Assembly (NCBI RefSeq): GCF_927798115.1
Contig: NZ_CAKMMG010000002.1
Coordinates: 310,001-374,000, forward strand
Source: Paenibacillus auburnensis
GTDB taxonomy: Bacteria > Bacillota > Bacilli > Paenibacillales > Paenibacillaceae
Length of the DNA stretch: 64,000 bases
Direction of reading: 5' to 3'
Part shown: positions 25,438 through 34,117 of the stretch, in pieces
Layout of the letters: each line of letters begins with the position of its first letter
How positions within the stretch are numbered: the stretch's first letter is position 1
Translations under genes and position numbers: made by a program
The notes under the pieces: model-generated
Databases searched by the model: none
What the model was told of the DNA's origin: nothing
Seen by the model: only the letters and a program-made list of their open reading frames with translations

Positions 25438-25986
25438 CTATTTGTTTCCGTTGCTCAGGTTGCGCACAAATCCCGCCCGGTCTTCCTGCGCCAGACTCTG
25501 CTGAACATGGAAGCATGAAGGACATACATACAGATTCAGCGAAAATGGCGCCTTCAGGACAGGTCCGCCCAGTGCCTCCGGAGACGACGGTTCAAAGCTG
25601 GTTACCTTTTGCGTACCGGACAATACCAAAAGTTCATGGCACTGCGGACATTCCGGCGCCTCAAGCTGCGCAGCCAGGATTGCTGCTACGCTCTGTTCAT
25701 ACTTTTTCAGATCATAGTCGTCCCCAAACTGGTCAAGGGTGTTGAAAATCGGCACTACGCTTTCTTTGTCATCGTCGTCCCACAGGTTATCATCACTGAG
25801 TTCATCCTCTTCGGAGATATCCGGTGTATCTTCTTCCAGCTCTTCATCCTCAAGATCATCTACGCCTACCGTGATCGTACGGTATCCGCTAAGCTCATTG
25901 TTGCAGTGGGGGCAGGTATCCTCAGGCCCGAATTCCTCGTCCCACACAATTTCGGTATGGCACCAAGGGCATACAGTTGTTTCCAT
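25438..25986 (-). CDS. Zinc-ribbon protein with acidic linker, 182 aa
   Basis: Not assigned to a known function. Two CxxC pairs near the N-terminus (CPWC and CPHC, 14 residues apart) form a zinc ribbon. A very acidic stretch of about 35 residues (DDLEDEELEEDTPD, then SDDNLWDDDDKES) follows. A second ribbon is made of CPQC and CPSC near the C-terminus. No membrane segment. The ATG at 25986 has AAGGAG nine bases upstream; the frame's first possible start is two codons earlier at a GTG. It lies in a minus-strand row with DUF350 and mutS2 and probably shares their transcript. Confidence 0.78.
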   Translation of the reverse strand: METTVCPWCHTEIVWDEEFGPEDTCPHCNNELSGYRTITVGVDDLEDEELEEDTPDISEEDELSDDNLWDDDDKESVVPIFNTLDQFGDDYDLKKYEQSVAAILAAQLEAPECPQCHELLVLSGTQKVTSFEPSSPEALGGPVLKAPFSLNLYVCPSCFHVQQSLAQEDRAGFVRNLSNGNK

Positions 25987-26020
25987 CTTCACGTTCTCCT
26001 TCTTACCTCACATTTAAAAA

Positions 26021-26101
26021 TCAGTTCACCACTAAATAAATAATTCCTGCCGTTATAAAAGCGACGGCGGAGATAAATAGCACCCGGATCAGAATTTTCA
26101 T
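26021..26101 (-). CDS. 26-residue single-span membrane peptide
   Basis: A short frame on the minus strand. Start ATG at 26101, ribosome site AGGAGTAGGA just upstream. The 26 residues begin MKILIRV, with a basic N-end, then a hydrophobic span of about 18 residues (LFISAVAFITAGIIYLVV) and a terminal Asn. The start lies 17 bases after the DUF350 stop (26119) and the stop is 34 bases before the zinc-ribbon start. The tight fit between two genes, ribosome site and membrane span support a real small gene. Function unknown. Codon content is too small to test by eye. Confidence 0.6.
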   Translation of the reverse strand: MKILIRVLFISAVAFITAGIIYLVVN

Positions 26102-26118
26102 CAGTTCCTACTCCTAAG

Positions 26119-26538
26119 TCAGTATATAGCGGCGCCGATCACATAGGACAGTGAAACCGAGATCAGCATAGCTGTAAGTCCCACCGCCCGGTTATCTGCT
26201 GCAATTTCATCATCAATTGAAAAGACGGGAGTCAGAAATTCGAACAGGAAATACGCAAGCAGCAGCAATAAAAAACCGACAAGCGACCATTTCATGGTCT
26301 CATATATGGAGGCTCCAGCCTGGATGCTGAAGCGCAGAATATTACAGATGCCGAATATTTTGCCGCCGGTTGCCATCGCTACCGCTATATTCCCCTTACG
26401 AATCTCTTCCCAGCAGTTGTACTTGGTCACCATTTCGAAGAAGGACAGGAATATCACCAGGCCGAGAATGGCCACAGTGAAGTAGCCCAGCAGTGCACCC
26501 AGCGGATGATCCAGCAAAAGATCAATATTTCCTTGCAT
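26119..26538 (-). CDS. DUF350 membrane protein (YshE/UPF0719-like)
   Basis: A 139-residue protein with four hydrophobic segments (about 15-37, 58-72, 82-102 and 118-138), typical of DUF350/UPF0719. Conserved features seen: a cytoplasmic loop with KGNIAVAMATGGKIFG and the short polar ending RAVGLTAMLISVSLSYVIGAA. In B. subtilis a protein of this family (YshE) is encoded right after mutS2, as here (30 bases after mutS2), so the position fits. Function unknown. AGAGGGGA precedes the ATG. Confidence 0.88.
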   Translation of the reverse strand: MQGNIDLLLDHPLGALLGYFTVAILGLVIFLSFFEMVTKYNCWEEIRKGNIAVAMATGGKIFGICNILRFSIQAGASIYETMKWSLVGFLLLLLAYFLFEFLTPVFSIDDEIAADNRAVGLTAMLISVSLSYVIGAAIY

Positions 26539-26567
26539 TGTTCCCCTCTTTCTGCCGGGCTCCGCCG

Positions 26568-28931
26568 CTATTCCAGTTCAGCCACGGTTACACCCGCGCC
26601 GCCCTCGTTATAATTTCCTAGCCGGTAGCTTTTGACATGCTTATGTTTACGCAGATATTCCTGAATACCTGTCCGCAGTACTCCGGTTCCTTTGCCATGG
26701 ATAATCGAGATTTGTCCAAGATTGCCTAGGAACGCTTCGTCGATGAAACGGTCCGTTTCCATAATCGCTTCTTCCAGGTTCGCGCCGCGAAGGTCCAGCT
26801 CACTGCGGACATTCTCATCCCGTGTTCGTTTGACGGTCGTTGCACGGCGGAGTGCAGGTGCCGGATTATCCGGTGCAGATGCCAAAAACTCCAGATCGCT
26901 TACATTGACCTTCATCTTCATTATGCCAAACTGCACGAGCGCTTCCTTAGTCCCGCTCAGCTCAACCACATAGCCTTTCTGATTCACGCTAGGCAGCTTT
27001 ACCTCATCGCCGGGCTGTATCTGCCGCGGGGCCTTGCTGCTCCGGGATACGGTTTTCTTGCGCGGCGCCGGCTCTGCCTCATCCAAACGGCGTCGGGCTT
27101 CAATCAGCTTGTGCTCCTTGACGGAAGCTCCTTCCTCCATCGCCAGACGGCGCAGATCACTGATGATTTCCTCCGCTTCCTTGCGCGCCTTGTCGAGAAT
27201 GGCGGTGGCATCCTTTTCCGCCTTCTCCAGCCGCTTATCACGCTGGCTTTCCAGCTTCTCAAGCTCCTGCTGCTGCCGCTTGCGGAATTCCTCCGCTTCC
27301 CGGCGGATAACCTCTGCCCGCTCACGTTCGTTCTCTGCGGTGAGCCGGTTCTCTTCGAGCGAAGCAATCATATGCTCGACGCGTAAATCCTCTTCCTTCA
27401 CTTCGCCGCGCGCGTGATCCAGAATCGCATTCGGCAGTCCAAGCCGCTCAGCAATGGCAAAGGCATTGCTTCGTCCCGGCACGCCGATCAGCAGGCGGTA
27501 GGTGGGACTTAAGCTCTGCACATCAAATTCCATACTCGCATTAATGACACCCTTACGTTCATACGCATATGCCTTCAGTTCACTATAATGTGTCGTGGCG
27601 ACCATCCGGCATTCGATCCGGTGAATATGCTCCAGGATAGCAATAGCCAGCGCCGAGCCTTCAGCGGGGTCAGTTCCTGCGCCTACCTCATCCAGCAGGA
27701 TAAGACTTTTCGGAGTCATCCGCTTCAGGATAGAGATAATATTGGTCATGTGGCTGGAGAAGGTACTCAGACTCTGCTCGATACTCTGTTCATCCCCAAT
27801 ATCGGCATAAATGGCATCAAATACACACATCTGGCTGCCTTCCTCCGCCGGGATGAACAAACCGGACATCGACATCAGACTCAGTAGCCCAATCGTCTTG
27901 AGCGTTACTGTCTTACCGCCGGTATTCGGACCGGTAACAATAATCGAGCTGTACTGATTGCCCAGCTCCACATCCAGCGGCACCACCTGCTCAGCAGGGA
28001 TCAGCGGATGCCGGCCCTTGCGCAGCTTAAGGTAACCGCGGTCGTTCATCCGCGGCTGGGTTGCCTTCATCTCACGGGCCAGACGAGCCTTGGAGAAGAT
28101 GAAGTCCAGCTGCCCGAGTATATCGACGTCGTAAGCCATTTCTTCGGCAATATCGCCAACCATTGCTGTCAGCCTGTGGAGAATAATCTCAATTTCCCGT
28201 TCCTCGCGCAGCCGCGTCTCGCGCAGCTTGTTGTTCATCGCCACAATGGACTCCGGTTCAATGAACAGTGTGGCTCCCGAGCCGGACTGGTCATGCACAA
28301 TTCCGCCAAAGTGAGCACGATATTCTGCTTTGACCGGAATAACAAAGCGGTCACCACGGATCGTCACAAGCTGATCCTGGAGCATCTTGGCCACGGAAGA
28401 AGACCGGATCATTGAATCCAGCTTCTCGCGGATCCGGGTCTCTCCGCCGCGCAGCTCCCGGCGGATTGAAGCCAGCTCCGGACTGGCTGAATCAAGCACA
28501 TTAGCGTCCTCATCAATACATGAACGGATGGCATCCTCTACATGCTTCTGTTCTGAGAGCAGGTCGCTCAAGGCAAACAGGGAATGAATTTTCTCATCCT
28601 CATGCATGGCGGCCAGAAACCGCTTCACTCTGCGTGCTCCGCCGATCGTATTGCCCACGGAGAGCAGCTCCGGCGTTCCCAGCATGCCGCCGATCGATGC
28701 ACGTTTCAGTGCAGGACGAATATCGCTGACCCCGCCAAACGAAGGAATACCCTTGAGCCGGTCAACATTTGCCGCCTCATCTGTAGCCTGCAGCAGCCGC
28801 TTCACGCCTTCAAAATCTCCGGAGGGCTTCAATTCTTCCGCCGCAAGTTTTCCCATCGGGGTCTGCGTATATTGCATCAATTTATTTAAAATCTTGCGAT
28901 ATTCAAGCGTATGCAAAATTTTGTCGTCCAA
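26568..28931 (-). CDS. mutS2: MutS2 endonuclease/ATPase
   Basis: A 787-residue MutS2, which acts on branched DNA or stalled ribosomes rather than in mismatch repair. It lacks the mismatch-binding N-domain. The middle clamp region (about 1-300) is followed by the ATPase with Walker A GPNTGGKTVTLKT, Walker B LILLDEVGAGTDPAEG and the MutS signature with STFSSHM. A long charged coiled coil (about 515-630, KRQQQELEKLESQRDKRLEK) follows. The C-terminal Smr domain has LDLRGANLEEA and IHGKGTGVLR. It heads the row mutS2-DUF350-small ORF-zinc-ribbon. Confidence 0.96.
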   Translation of the reverse strand: MDDKILHTLEYRKILNKLMQYTQTPMGKLAAEELKPSGDFEGVKRLLQATDEAANVDRLKGIPSFGGVSDIRPALKRASIGGMLGTPELLSVGNTIGGARRVKRFLAAMHEDEKIHSLFALSDLLSEQKHVEDAIRSCIDEDANVLDSASPELASIRRELRGGETRIREKLDSMIRSSSVAKMLQDQLVTIRGDRFVIPVKAEYRAHFGGIVHDQSGSGATLFIEPESIVAMNNKLRETRLREEREIEIILHRLTAMVGDIAEEMAYDVDILGQLDFIFSKARLAREMKATQPRMNDRGYLKLRKGRHPLIPAEQVVPLDVELGNQYSSIIVTGPNTGGKTVTLKTIGLLSLMSMSGLFIPAEEGSQMCVFDAIYADIGDEQSIEQSLSTFSSHMTNIISILKRMTPKSLILLDEVGAGTDPAEGSALAIAILEHIHRIECRMVATTHYSELKAYAYERKGVINASMEFDVQSLSPTYRLLIGVPGRSNAFAIAERLGLPNAILDHARGEVKEEDLRVEHMIASLEENRLTAENERERAEVIRREAEEFRKRQQQELEKLESQRDKRLEKAEKDATAILDKARKEAEEIISDLRRLAMEEGASVKEHKLIEARRRLDEAEPAPRKKTVSRSSKAPRQIQPGDEVKLPSVNQKGYVVELSGTKEALVQFGIMKMKVNVSDLEFLASAPDNPAPALRRATTVKRTRDENVRSELDLRGANLEEAIMETDRFIDEAFLGNLGQISIIHGKGTGVLRTGIQEYLRKHKHVKSYRLGNYNEGGAGVTVAELE

Positions 28932-29072
28932 TTACCGTCACAGCTCCCTTCATAGATGTTTACATTATACCTAATTCGGCCCATTTTCGCTATTTGGGCA
29001 TAGAAACTGGGGGGCGAGACCATAATAACAACTGCACATATTCTTATGTGAAGGCCAAAGGAGGCTCATTCA

Positions 29073-29420
29073 ATGAGATTTTTAGGTCATGTGGTCCGTT
29101 TCGTGGTAGCAGCGATTGTACTGCTCGTTGTCGGTTGGATTGTTCCGCAATTCACGATTGGCGGGTTCTGGAGCGCTCTGATCCTCGCTCTGGTCATTGC
29201 ACTGCTTGGCTGGGTGATCGAAGGGATCTTCGGCAAAAAAGCGACTCCCTTCGGCCGTGGTATCGTTGGTTTCCTGGTCAGCGCCCTGGTCATCTGGATC
29301 GCGCAATTCGTCGTGAGCGGTGTCAGCGTATCGATTCTGGGAGCCTTACTGGCTGCTCTGGTCATCGGTATTATCGACCTGTTCCTGCCGGTATCTACCC
29401 CATTTGAAGCCGGCAAATAA
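29073..29420 (+). CDS. YvlD-like membrane protein (phage-holin-4 superfamily)
   Basis: A 115-residue protein with four tight hydrophobic segments and a short basic loop in the middle (FGKKATPFGRG). This matches the phage-holin-related DUF family that includes YvlD and YwoA-linked proteins, often part of the sigma-W envelope-stress set. The sequence shows no lytic partner, so a phage role is unlikely. AAAGGAGG precedes the ATG by nine bases. The promoter was not identified; a sigma-W type GAAAC/CGTA pair is not clean upstream. Followed by a strong terminator. Confidence 0.85.
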   Translation: MRFLGHVVRFVVAAIVLLVVGWIVPQFTIGGFWSALILALVIALLGWVIEGIFGKKATPFGRGIVGFLVSALVIWIAQFVVSGVSVSILGALLAALVIGIIDLFLPVSTPFEAGK

Positions 29421-29451
29421 CCTGGACCTGCTTCAGCAGCGTTCAGACAAT

Positions 29452-29493
29452 GAAACCCCCTATCTCCGGATTATATCGGAAATAGGGGGTTTG
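29452..29493. terminator. Bidirectional terminator
   Basis: AAACCCCCTAT (29454 on) pairs with ATAGGGGGTTT, with an inner CCGGATTATATCGG fold. T-runs are present on both strands between the convergent YvlD-like and diguanylate-cyclase genes. Confidence 0.85.
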
Positions 29494-29503
29494 TTGTATT
29501 ATT

Positions 29504-30619
29504 TTACGCGATTGTGACCTTGCCGTGCACCTGGGAAGCGGTAACGACCTTATTTTTGCCGCCTCGTTTGGCTGTATACAGGGCATCATCCGTTTTGCGG
29601 AACAGCAGCTCCTTGCCGTCACCCAGCTGATAATCACAGAGTCCGATGCTGACGGTAATCGGCTTACCTCCGGCGTAAGGATGTTCCATCTGGCTGATGG
29701 CCAGCCTCATGTCTTCTGCAGCAGCGTATGCTTCCTGAAAGCTTTTGTCGGTGAAGATGACTGCGAACTCCTCCCCGCCATACCTGGCAGCAAAATCATT
29801 CAAGCCGATTTGCCCCGCAACCTTGGCTGCAACCTCTTTGAGCACAAGATCGCCCACCCAGTGTCCGTAAGTATCATTCACACGCTTAAAATTATCGATA
29901 TCAAAAAGCGCCAGCTGTAGACGCAGCCCGTTGCTCTCACATTGCTCCAGCAGCGAATCCAGGTATTCATGGAAGGTTTTATGATTGTAGAGGCCGGTAA
30001 GGGCTTCTATTTTGAGCAGCTTATCCGAAATCGCCCGTTCCACCATGAGTCCCTGCTCCGATTTGGTCAACTGCTCCAGATGTTCACGGACCTCCCAGGC
30101 ACGGACAATGACCGCCTGAGCCATCACTACGAATACTATAAACACACATTCAACCAGAAGAAATTCCAACAGCGGCTTGTCCAGCACTGTCCGTTCCAAA
30201 CCGAAATAAAGTGCAGCATAAAACAAGAGGCTGAACACGCCCAAGCATTTGAGCAGCTTCTGGTCGAAATAGATAAGCGAAATCATTATCGGCATCATGA
30301 GGGTCATTTGAGCCCCGTCTACAAAAGGCTCCAGTACAAAATACATCAAATACGATACAACAAAACCGCATCCGACCACAGCCTGCTTATGGAATTGGAC
30401 GGTTGTGCGCAGCCACATTTCCGCGAGGCTCATTGCAATGACGATCATTATGTTGCAGGCAATAAATAAGTGGCCTTGGCCCGGGAGAAGCACCGACTTC
30501 ACCTCAGGAATGCGCGCGGACAGCATAAAGATGAACTGGACAGCCAGCATTAAAAACACCAGCATCCAATAGCCGCTTAATATTCTGCGGTGCCAAACCT
30601 CCGCATTTTGTGTATCCAT
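29504..30619 (-). CDS. Membrane diguanylate cyclase (GGDEF domain)
   Basis: A 371-residue protein. Six hydrophobic segments in the first about 180 residues form the sensor module. A short coiled linker precedes the GGDEF domain, with ALFDIDNFKRVNDTYGHWVGD (metal/substrate segment) and the catalytic RYGGEEF motif. It would make c-di-GMP from GTP. The inhibitory RxxD site five residues before GGEEF is absent (GLND instead), so product inhibition by that route is not expected. ATG at 30619. It stands alone and faces a bidirectional terminator. A second GGDEF protein is encoded at 52877. Confidence 0.9.
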   Translation of the reverse strand: MDTQNAEVWHRRILSGYWMLVFLMLAVQFIFMLSARIPEVKSVLLPGQGHLFIACNIMIVIAMSLAEMWLRTTVQFHKQAVVGCGFVVSYLMYFVLEPFVDGAQMTLMMPIMISLIYFDQKLLKCLGVFSLLFYAALYFGLERTVLDKPLLEFLLVECVFIVFVVMAQAVIVRAWEVREHLEQLTKSEQGLMVERAISDKLLKIEALTGLYNHKTFHEYLDSLLEQCESNGLRLQLALFDIDNFKRVNDTYGHWVGDLVLKEVAAKVAGQIGLNDFAARYGGEEFAVIFTDKSFQEAYAAAEDMRLAISQMEHPYAGGKPITVSIGLCDYQLGDGKELLFRKTDDALYTAKRGGKNKVVTASQVHGKVTIA

Positions 30620-30853
30620 TGCTAGATTAATGTGAATCCCCTACTTCTTACCGATATATAGTAGCTTTAATTATAATAAATTTAAATTATCTTTGCACCA
30701 TTTTTTTGCGAATTTCGACAAACAACGACTTTCCTCCGCCGATTAACTCTTTTAATAAATTTTTATAAAGTTTATTCAAGACTTCACTTAAAAAGTAAGC
30801 TATGCTAGGGTCATAACTCTAGCCTGTCTATCGAAACCCGGAGGAGGATCATC

Positions 30854-31237
30854 ATGTTCAAAAGACCTGCCTTATTACTGTCAATCCTATGTCTGCTCAT
30901 CCTGTCTGCCTGCAGCGGGGGGAATGAAACATCGACGGCTCCTGACGGAGCAGCTGAGAATACTGTCGCAGCAGAAGATGAACTCATCATTACGGCTACA
31001 AATTACAGCTTCGACCAGAAGGAATATCATCTGAAAAAGGGTGTGCCTGTCAAAATCGTGTTTAAGAATGAGGAAGGCAATCACGGCATACTGGTTCCTG
31101 AGCTGGAGCTGAGATTAGATGGCAAAACCTCCTCCAGGGTGATTACCCCCGAGGAAGCCGGGACCTTTGAGATGACCTGCGCAATTATGTGCGGCTCCGG
31201 GCACAGCTCCATGAGCGCCAAGGTGATTGTGGAATAA
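30854..31237 (+). CDS. CuA-like cupredoxin lipoprotein (cytochrome c oxidase subunit II related)
   Basis: A 127-residue lipoprotein: hydrophobic signal with Cys20 in LSAC, a Gly/Ala/Glu linker, then a cupredoxin fold. The ligands of the oxidase subunit II CuA site are present: His77, Cys109, Cys113, His117 and Met120 in the pattern CAIMCGSGHSSM. The Glu normally between the two Cys is Ile111. No transmembrane helices of subunit II and no oxidase genes are adjacent. It may carry electrons or copper at the cell surface. GGAGGAGG precedes the ATG. It ends 24 bases before a strong terminator. Confidence 0.85.
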   Translation: MFKRPALLLSILCLLILSACSGGNETSTAPDGAAENTVAAEDELIITATNYSFDQKEYHLKKGVPVKIVFKNEEGNHGILVPELELRLDGKTSSRVITPEEAGTFEMTCAIMCGSGHSSMSAKVIVE

Positions 31238-31260
31238 CGAAAGCCGTTCGGAAAATACAG

Positions 31261-31302
31261 CAAAGAGCCGGCAAGGGGCAATCCCCTTACCGGCTCTTTG
31301 CT
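31261..31302. terminator. Bidirectional terminator between the cupredoxin gene and xylH
   Basis: CAAAGAGCCGG (31261-31271) pairs with CCGGCTCTTTG (31290-31300), with inner AAGGGG/CCCCTT pairing. It suits both convergent genes. Confidence 0.9.
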
Positions 31303-31325
31303 TCGTCGTTATACAGCCACAGCTG

Positions 31326-32519
31326 CTACTTTACACCCTTGCTGCGGTTGGAAATATCCAGCCATACTGCAATCACCAGAATCGAACCTTTAACCACATA
31401 CTGCCAAAACGATTCCAGGCCCATCAGCGACATTCCGTTATCAAGCGAAGTCATCACGAGTGCCCCTATAATGGCTCCGATTACTGTCCCGGCTCCGCCC
31501 ATCAATGAAGTTCCTCCGATAACGCAGGCGGCGATAGCATCCATCTCCGCCATGTTGCCGGCAGTGATGGTTGCCGAAGCCAGACGTGAGGTAAGCACGA
31601 TGGCCGCAATGGACCCGAGCAGCCCGCTCAGCACAAATATCAGCATGGTCTTACGCTTGATGTTGATGCCGGAGAGACGAGCGGCCTCAATATTACCGCC
31701 AATCGCATAAATATGACGGCCGAACGTTGTTTTGGTCGAGATAAAATAGAAAATCGCCGCCAGTACAATTACAAAAATAATAGGAAACGGAATGCCTTTG
31801 TAATTGTTCATCACCGCTACAAATACCGCTACAAGCAGGGATAGCCCAGCCACCTTAAAGATATCAATACTCAGAGGAGCGATGGCGAAATCATATTTCT
31901 TGCGGGAACGCCGTTTATTGAATGTACTCCAGAACAGGAAGCCGACTGCCACAATTCCAAGAATGATGCCAAACCCCCGGGCAAAATAAGCGTTCCCGAG
32001 CAGTGCCAGCACTGGATCAGATACAGGGATGGTCATGGATTCCGTCACCCCCATAAGCACGCCACGGAAAACCATCATTCCCCCCAGCGTAACGATGAAG
32101 GCGGGAATCATTTTATAGGCCACCAGCCAGCCCTGAAGCAATCCGAGTACGGCACCGGCGGCAAGCGTGCCTAAGATTACCACAATAGCCGGAAGCTCCA
32201 GCCAGTTGCTGAGGATAGCGGCCATGCCGCCGGTCAAGCCGACTATAGAACCGACAGAGAGATCAATATGCCCCGCTACAATAACAAGCACCATGCCGAT
32301 TGCCAGGATGGAGGTGACTGACATTTGTGTAAACAGATTCGATAGATTCCGTGAAGTTAAAAATGTGGGATTTAAAATCCCGAACAGCACCCAAATCAAA
32401 ATTAGTGCTCCTACCATCGTATACGCGCGTACATCCATTTTCCCGAATAAAACACTGAAGCGGGATTGTGCCGCAGCAGGGGCCGCACCATGTTCCTGAA
32501 GCTCTTTTTGCAGTTGCAT
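31326..32519 (-). CDS. xylH: Xylose-type sugar ABC transporter permease XylH
   Basis: A 397-residue permease with about ten hydrophobic segments. It opens with a polar Ala/Glu-rich stretch and has the BPD_transp_2 motif pattern: SVTSILAIGMVLVIVAGHIDLSVGSIVGL and, near the end, ACVIGGTSLMGGAGTVIGAIIG. It pairs with two copies of the ATPase encoded by xylG and takes substrate from XylF. The ATG is two bases after the xylG stop and is preceded by AGGAGG. It is the third gene of the xylF-xylG-xylH operon and ends at a terminator. Confidence 0.92.
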   Translation of the reverse strand: MQLQKELQEHGAAPAAAQSRFSVLFGKMDVRAYTMVGALILIWVLFGILNPTFLTSRNLSNLFTQMSVTSILAIGMVLVIVAGHIDLSVGSIVGLTGGMAAILSNWLELPAIVVILGTLAAGAVLGLLQGWLVAYKMIPAFIVTLGGMMVFRGVLMGVTESMTIPVSDPVLALLGNAYFARGFGIILGIVAVGFLFWSTFNKRRSRKKYDFAIAPLSIDIFKVAGLSLLVAVFVAVMNNYKGIPFPIIFVIVLAAIFYFISTKTTFGRHIYAIGGNIEAARLSGINIKRKTMLIFVLSGLLGSIAAIVLTSRLASATITAGNMAEMDAIAACVIGGTSLMGGAGTVIGAIIGALVMTSLDNGMSLMGLESFWQYVVKGSILVIAVWLDISNRSKGVK

Positions 32520-32521
32520 AA

Positions 32522-34033
32522 CTATTTACCTCCTGTAGCGGCCAGCATGATCTTCTCTTGCGTTGCTTCGCGCCAATCATATTCTCTAACGAACTGCCCT
32601 TCACTCATCACCAGAATTCTGTCGCTCATTCCCAGTACCTCCGGCAGCTCCGATGAGATCATAATAATAGCCACTCCCTGCTCTACCAGTTGATTCATCA
32701 AATTATATATTTCATATTTCGCTCCCACATCAATTCCCCGAGTAGGTTCGTCCATAATCAATATTTTCGGACTGGACATCAGCCACTTGCCAATAACGAC
32801 CTTTTGCTGATTCCCGCCAGAAAGTGTCCCCACTGGCGTTTCCAGTGAAGCTGTTTTCGTCTTCAGTTCCTGCACATACCGGCTCGCCCATCTGATTTCT
32901 TCATTCTCATTCACGACTCCGAGTCTAGAGACCTTGTGCAATGTAGCCAGTGTAGTGTTTCTTTTCACATCCATCCCCATTACGAGCCCCTGGCGCTTGC
33001 GGTCTTCGCTGACCAGGGCAATGCCCGCCTTAATGGCTTCTGCAATCGCGCGGATTCGTACTGTCTTCCCTTCAATGTGCACGGTTCCTTCAGCCCTGCC
33101 CCCGTAGGCTCCGAACAGGCTGCTGACTAATTCTGTGCGTCCCGCCCCCATCAGTCCGGCTATCCCGAGGATTTCCCCTTTACGGAGTGTAAATTCAATG
33201 TCGCGAAGTACCCTGTGGTGTTTTTTTTCAGGATGCCATACATTATAATTCCGAACCTCGAGCACCACATCTCCGGGTGTATGCTCTACCCGCGGATAAC
33301 GTTCTGTCAGTTCCCGGCCAACCATCAGAGAGACAACCTTGTCATCATCCGTTTCATTTCGATCAAGCGTAGCTACGGTCCGGCCATCGCGCAGCACTGT
33401 GATGGAGTCCGCCAAAGCAAATACCTCTGGCATCTTGTGGGAGATATAGACGCATGTTACCCCCTCACTCCGCAATTGATTCAGAATACCCATCAGGATG
33501 GACACCTCACTTTCCGTCAAGGCTGCCGTAGGTTCATCCAGAATCAGAATCTTGGTGTGCTTGGAGAGCGCCTTCGCAATTTCCACCAGCTGCTGCTGGC
33601 CAATTCCTAAATTTCCGATCTTCGTATCCGGCGAATGATGGAGTCCCACTCTCTTCAGCCAAAGCGAAGCCTGATGGTACAGCTCATCCCACTGGATCGC
33701 TCCCCGTCTTGTCGGTTCAGCCCCGAGGAAAATATTCTCCCCTATAGTCATCTCCTTGACGAGCGCCAGTTCCTGATGAATGATAGCAATGCCGGCCTTC
33801 TCGGCATCCGTGATTTTGTGAAATTCCTTCTTCTCGCCGCTTATAATGATTTCTCCGCCGTAAGAACCCGCCGGATACAATCCGCTCAGGACCTTCATCA
33901 GCGTAGATTTACCGGCGCCGTTCTCACCGCAAAGCGCATGGATTTCTCCCTGCTTCACCTTGAAGTTCACATGGTCCAGTGCTTTAACTCCGGGAAATTC
34001 CTTGCTGATCTCAGCCATTTCAAGTACATACAT
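32522..34033 (-). CDS. xylG: Xylose-type sugar ABC transporter ATPase XylG (two ABC domains)
   Basis: A 503-residue double ABC ATPase. The first half has Walker A GENGAGKSTLMKVL, signature LGIGQQQLVEIAKAL and Walker B LILDEPTAALT. The second half has a changed Walker A (GLMGAGRTELV), signature LSGGNQQKVVIGKWL and DEPTRGIDVGAKYEIY. The asymmetric second Walker A is normal for this subfamily (RbsA/XylG/MglA). It energises uptake through XylH. The ATG at 34033 follows GGAGG at ten bases. The 84-base gap after xylF contains a perfect hairpin (34067-34100), likely stabilising xylF mRNA. Confidence 0.95.
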   Translation of the reverse strand: MYVLEMAEISKEFPGVKALDHVNFKVKQGEIHALCGENGAGKSTLMKVLSGLYPAGSYGGEIIISGEKKEFHKITDAEKAGIAIIHQELALVKEMTIGENIFLGAEPTRRGAIQWDELYHQASLWLKRVGLHHSPDTKIGNLGIGQQQLVEIAKALSKHTKILILDEPTAALTESEVSILMGILNQLRSEGVTCVYISHKMPEVFALADSITVLRDGRTVATLDRNETDDDKVVSLMVGRELTERYPRVEHTPGDVVLEVRNYNVWHPEKKHHRVLRDIEFTLRKGEILGIAGLMGAGRTELVSSLFGAYGGRAEGTVHIEGKTVRIRAIAEAIKAGIALVSEDRKRQGLVMGMDVKRNTTLATLHKVSRLGVVNENEEIRWASRYVQELKTKTASLETPVGTLSGGNQQKVVIGKWLMSSPKILIMDEPTRGIDVGAKYEIYNLMNQLVEQGVAIIMISSELPEVLGMSDRILVMSEGQFVREYDWREATQEKIMLAATGGK

Positions 34034-34066
34034 GATTGCCGTTCCTCCTTCCGGTCCTTAAGCAGC

Positions 34067-34100
34067 AGCGATGCGGAGCATGTTAGGGCTCCGCATCGCT
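34067..34100 (-). repeat. Perfect 13-bp hairpin between xylF and xylG
   Basis: AGCGATGCGGAGC (34067-34079) and GCTCCGCATCGCT (34088-34100) are exact inverted copies around an eight-base loop. No T-run follows, so it is not a classical terminator. A position between binding-protein and ATPase genes is typical of 3'-end-protecting hairpins that raise binding-protein levels (inference). Confidence 0.8.
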
Positions 34101-34117
34101 GTGCCGCAAAGGCTGTC

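Noticed and set aside
27034..27417. Plus-strand 127-residue Arg/Ser-rich frame
   Set aside because: Antisense of the MutS2 coiled-coil region.
29073..29420. Prophage holin
   Set aside because: Holin-like fold, but no endolysin or other phage genes around; the YvlD-type assignment fits better.
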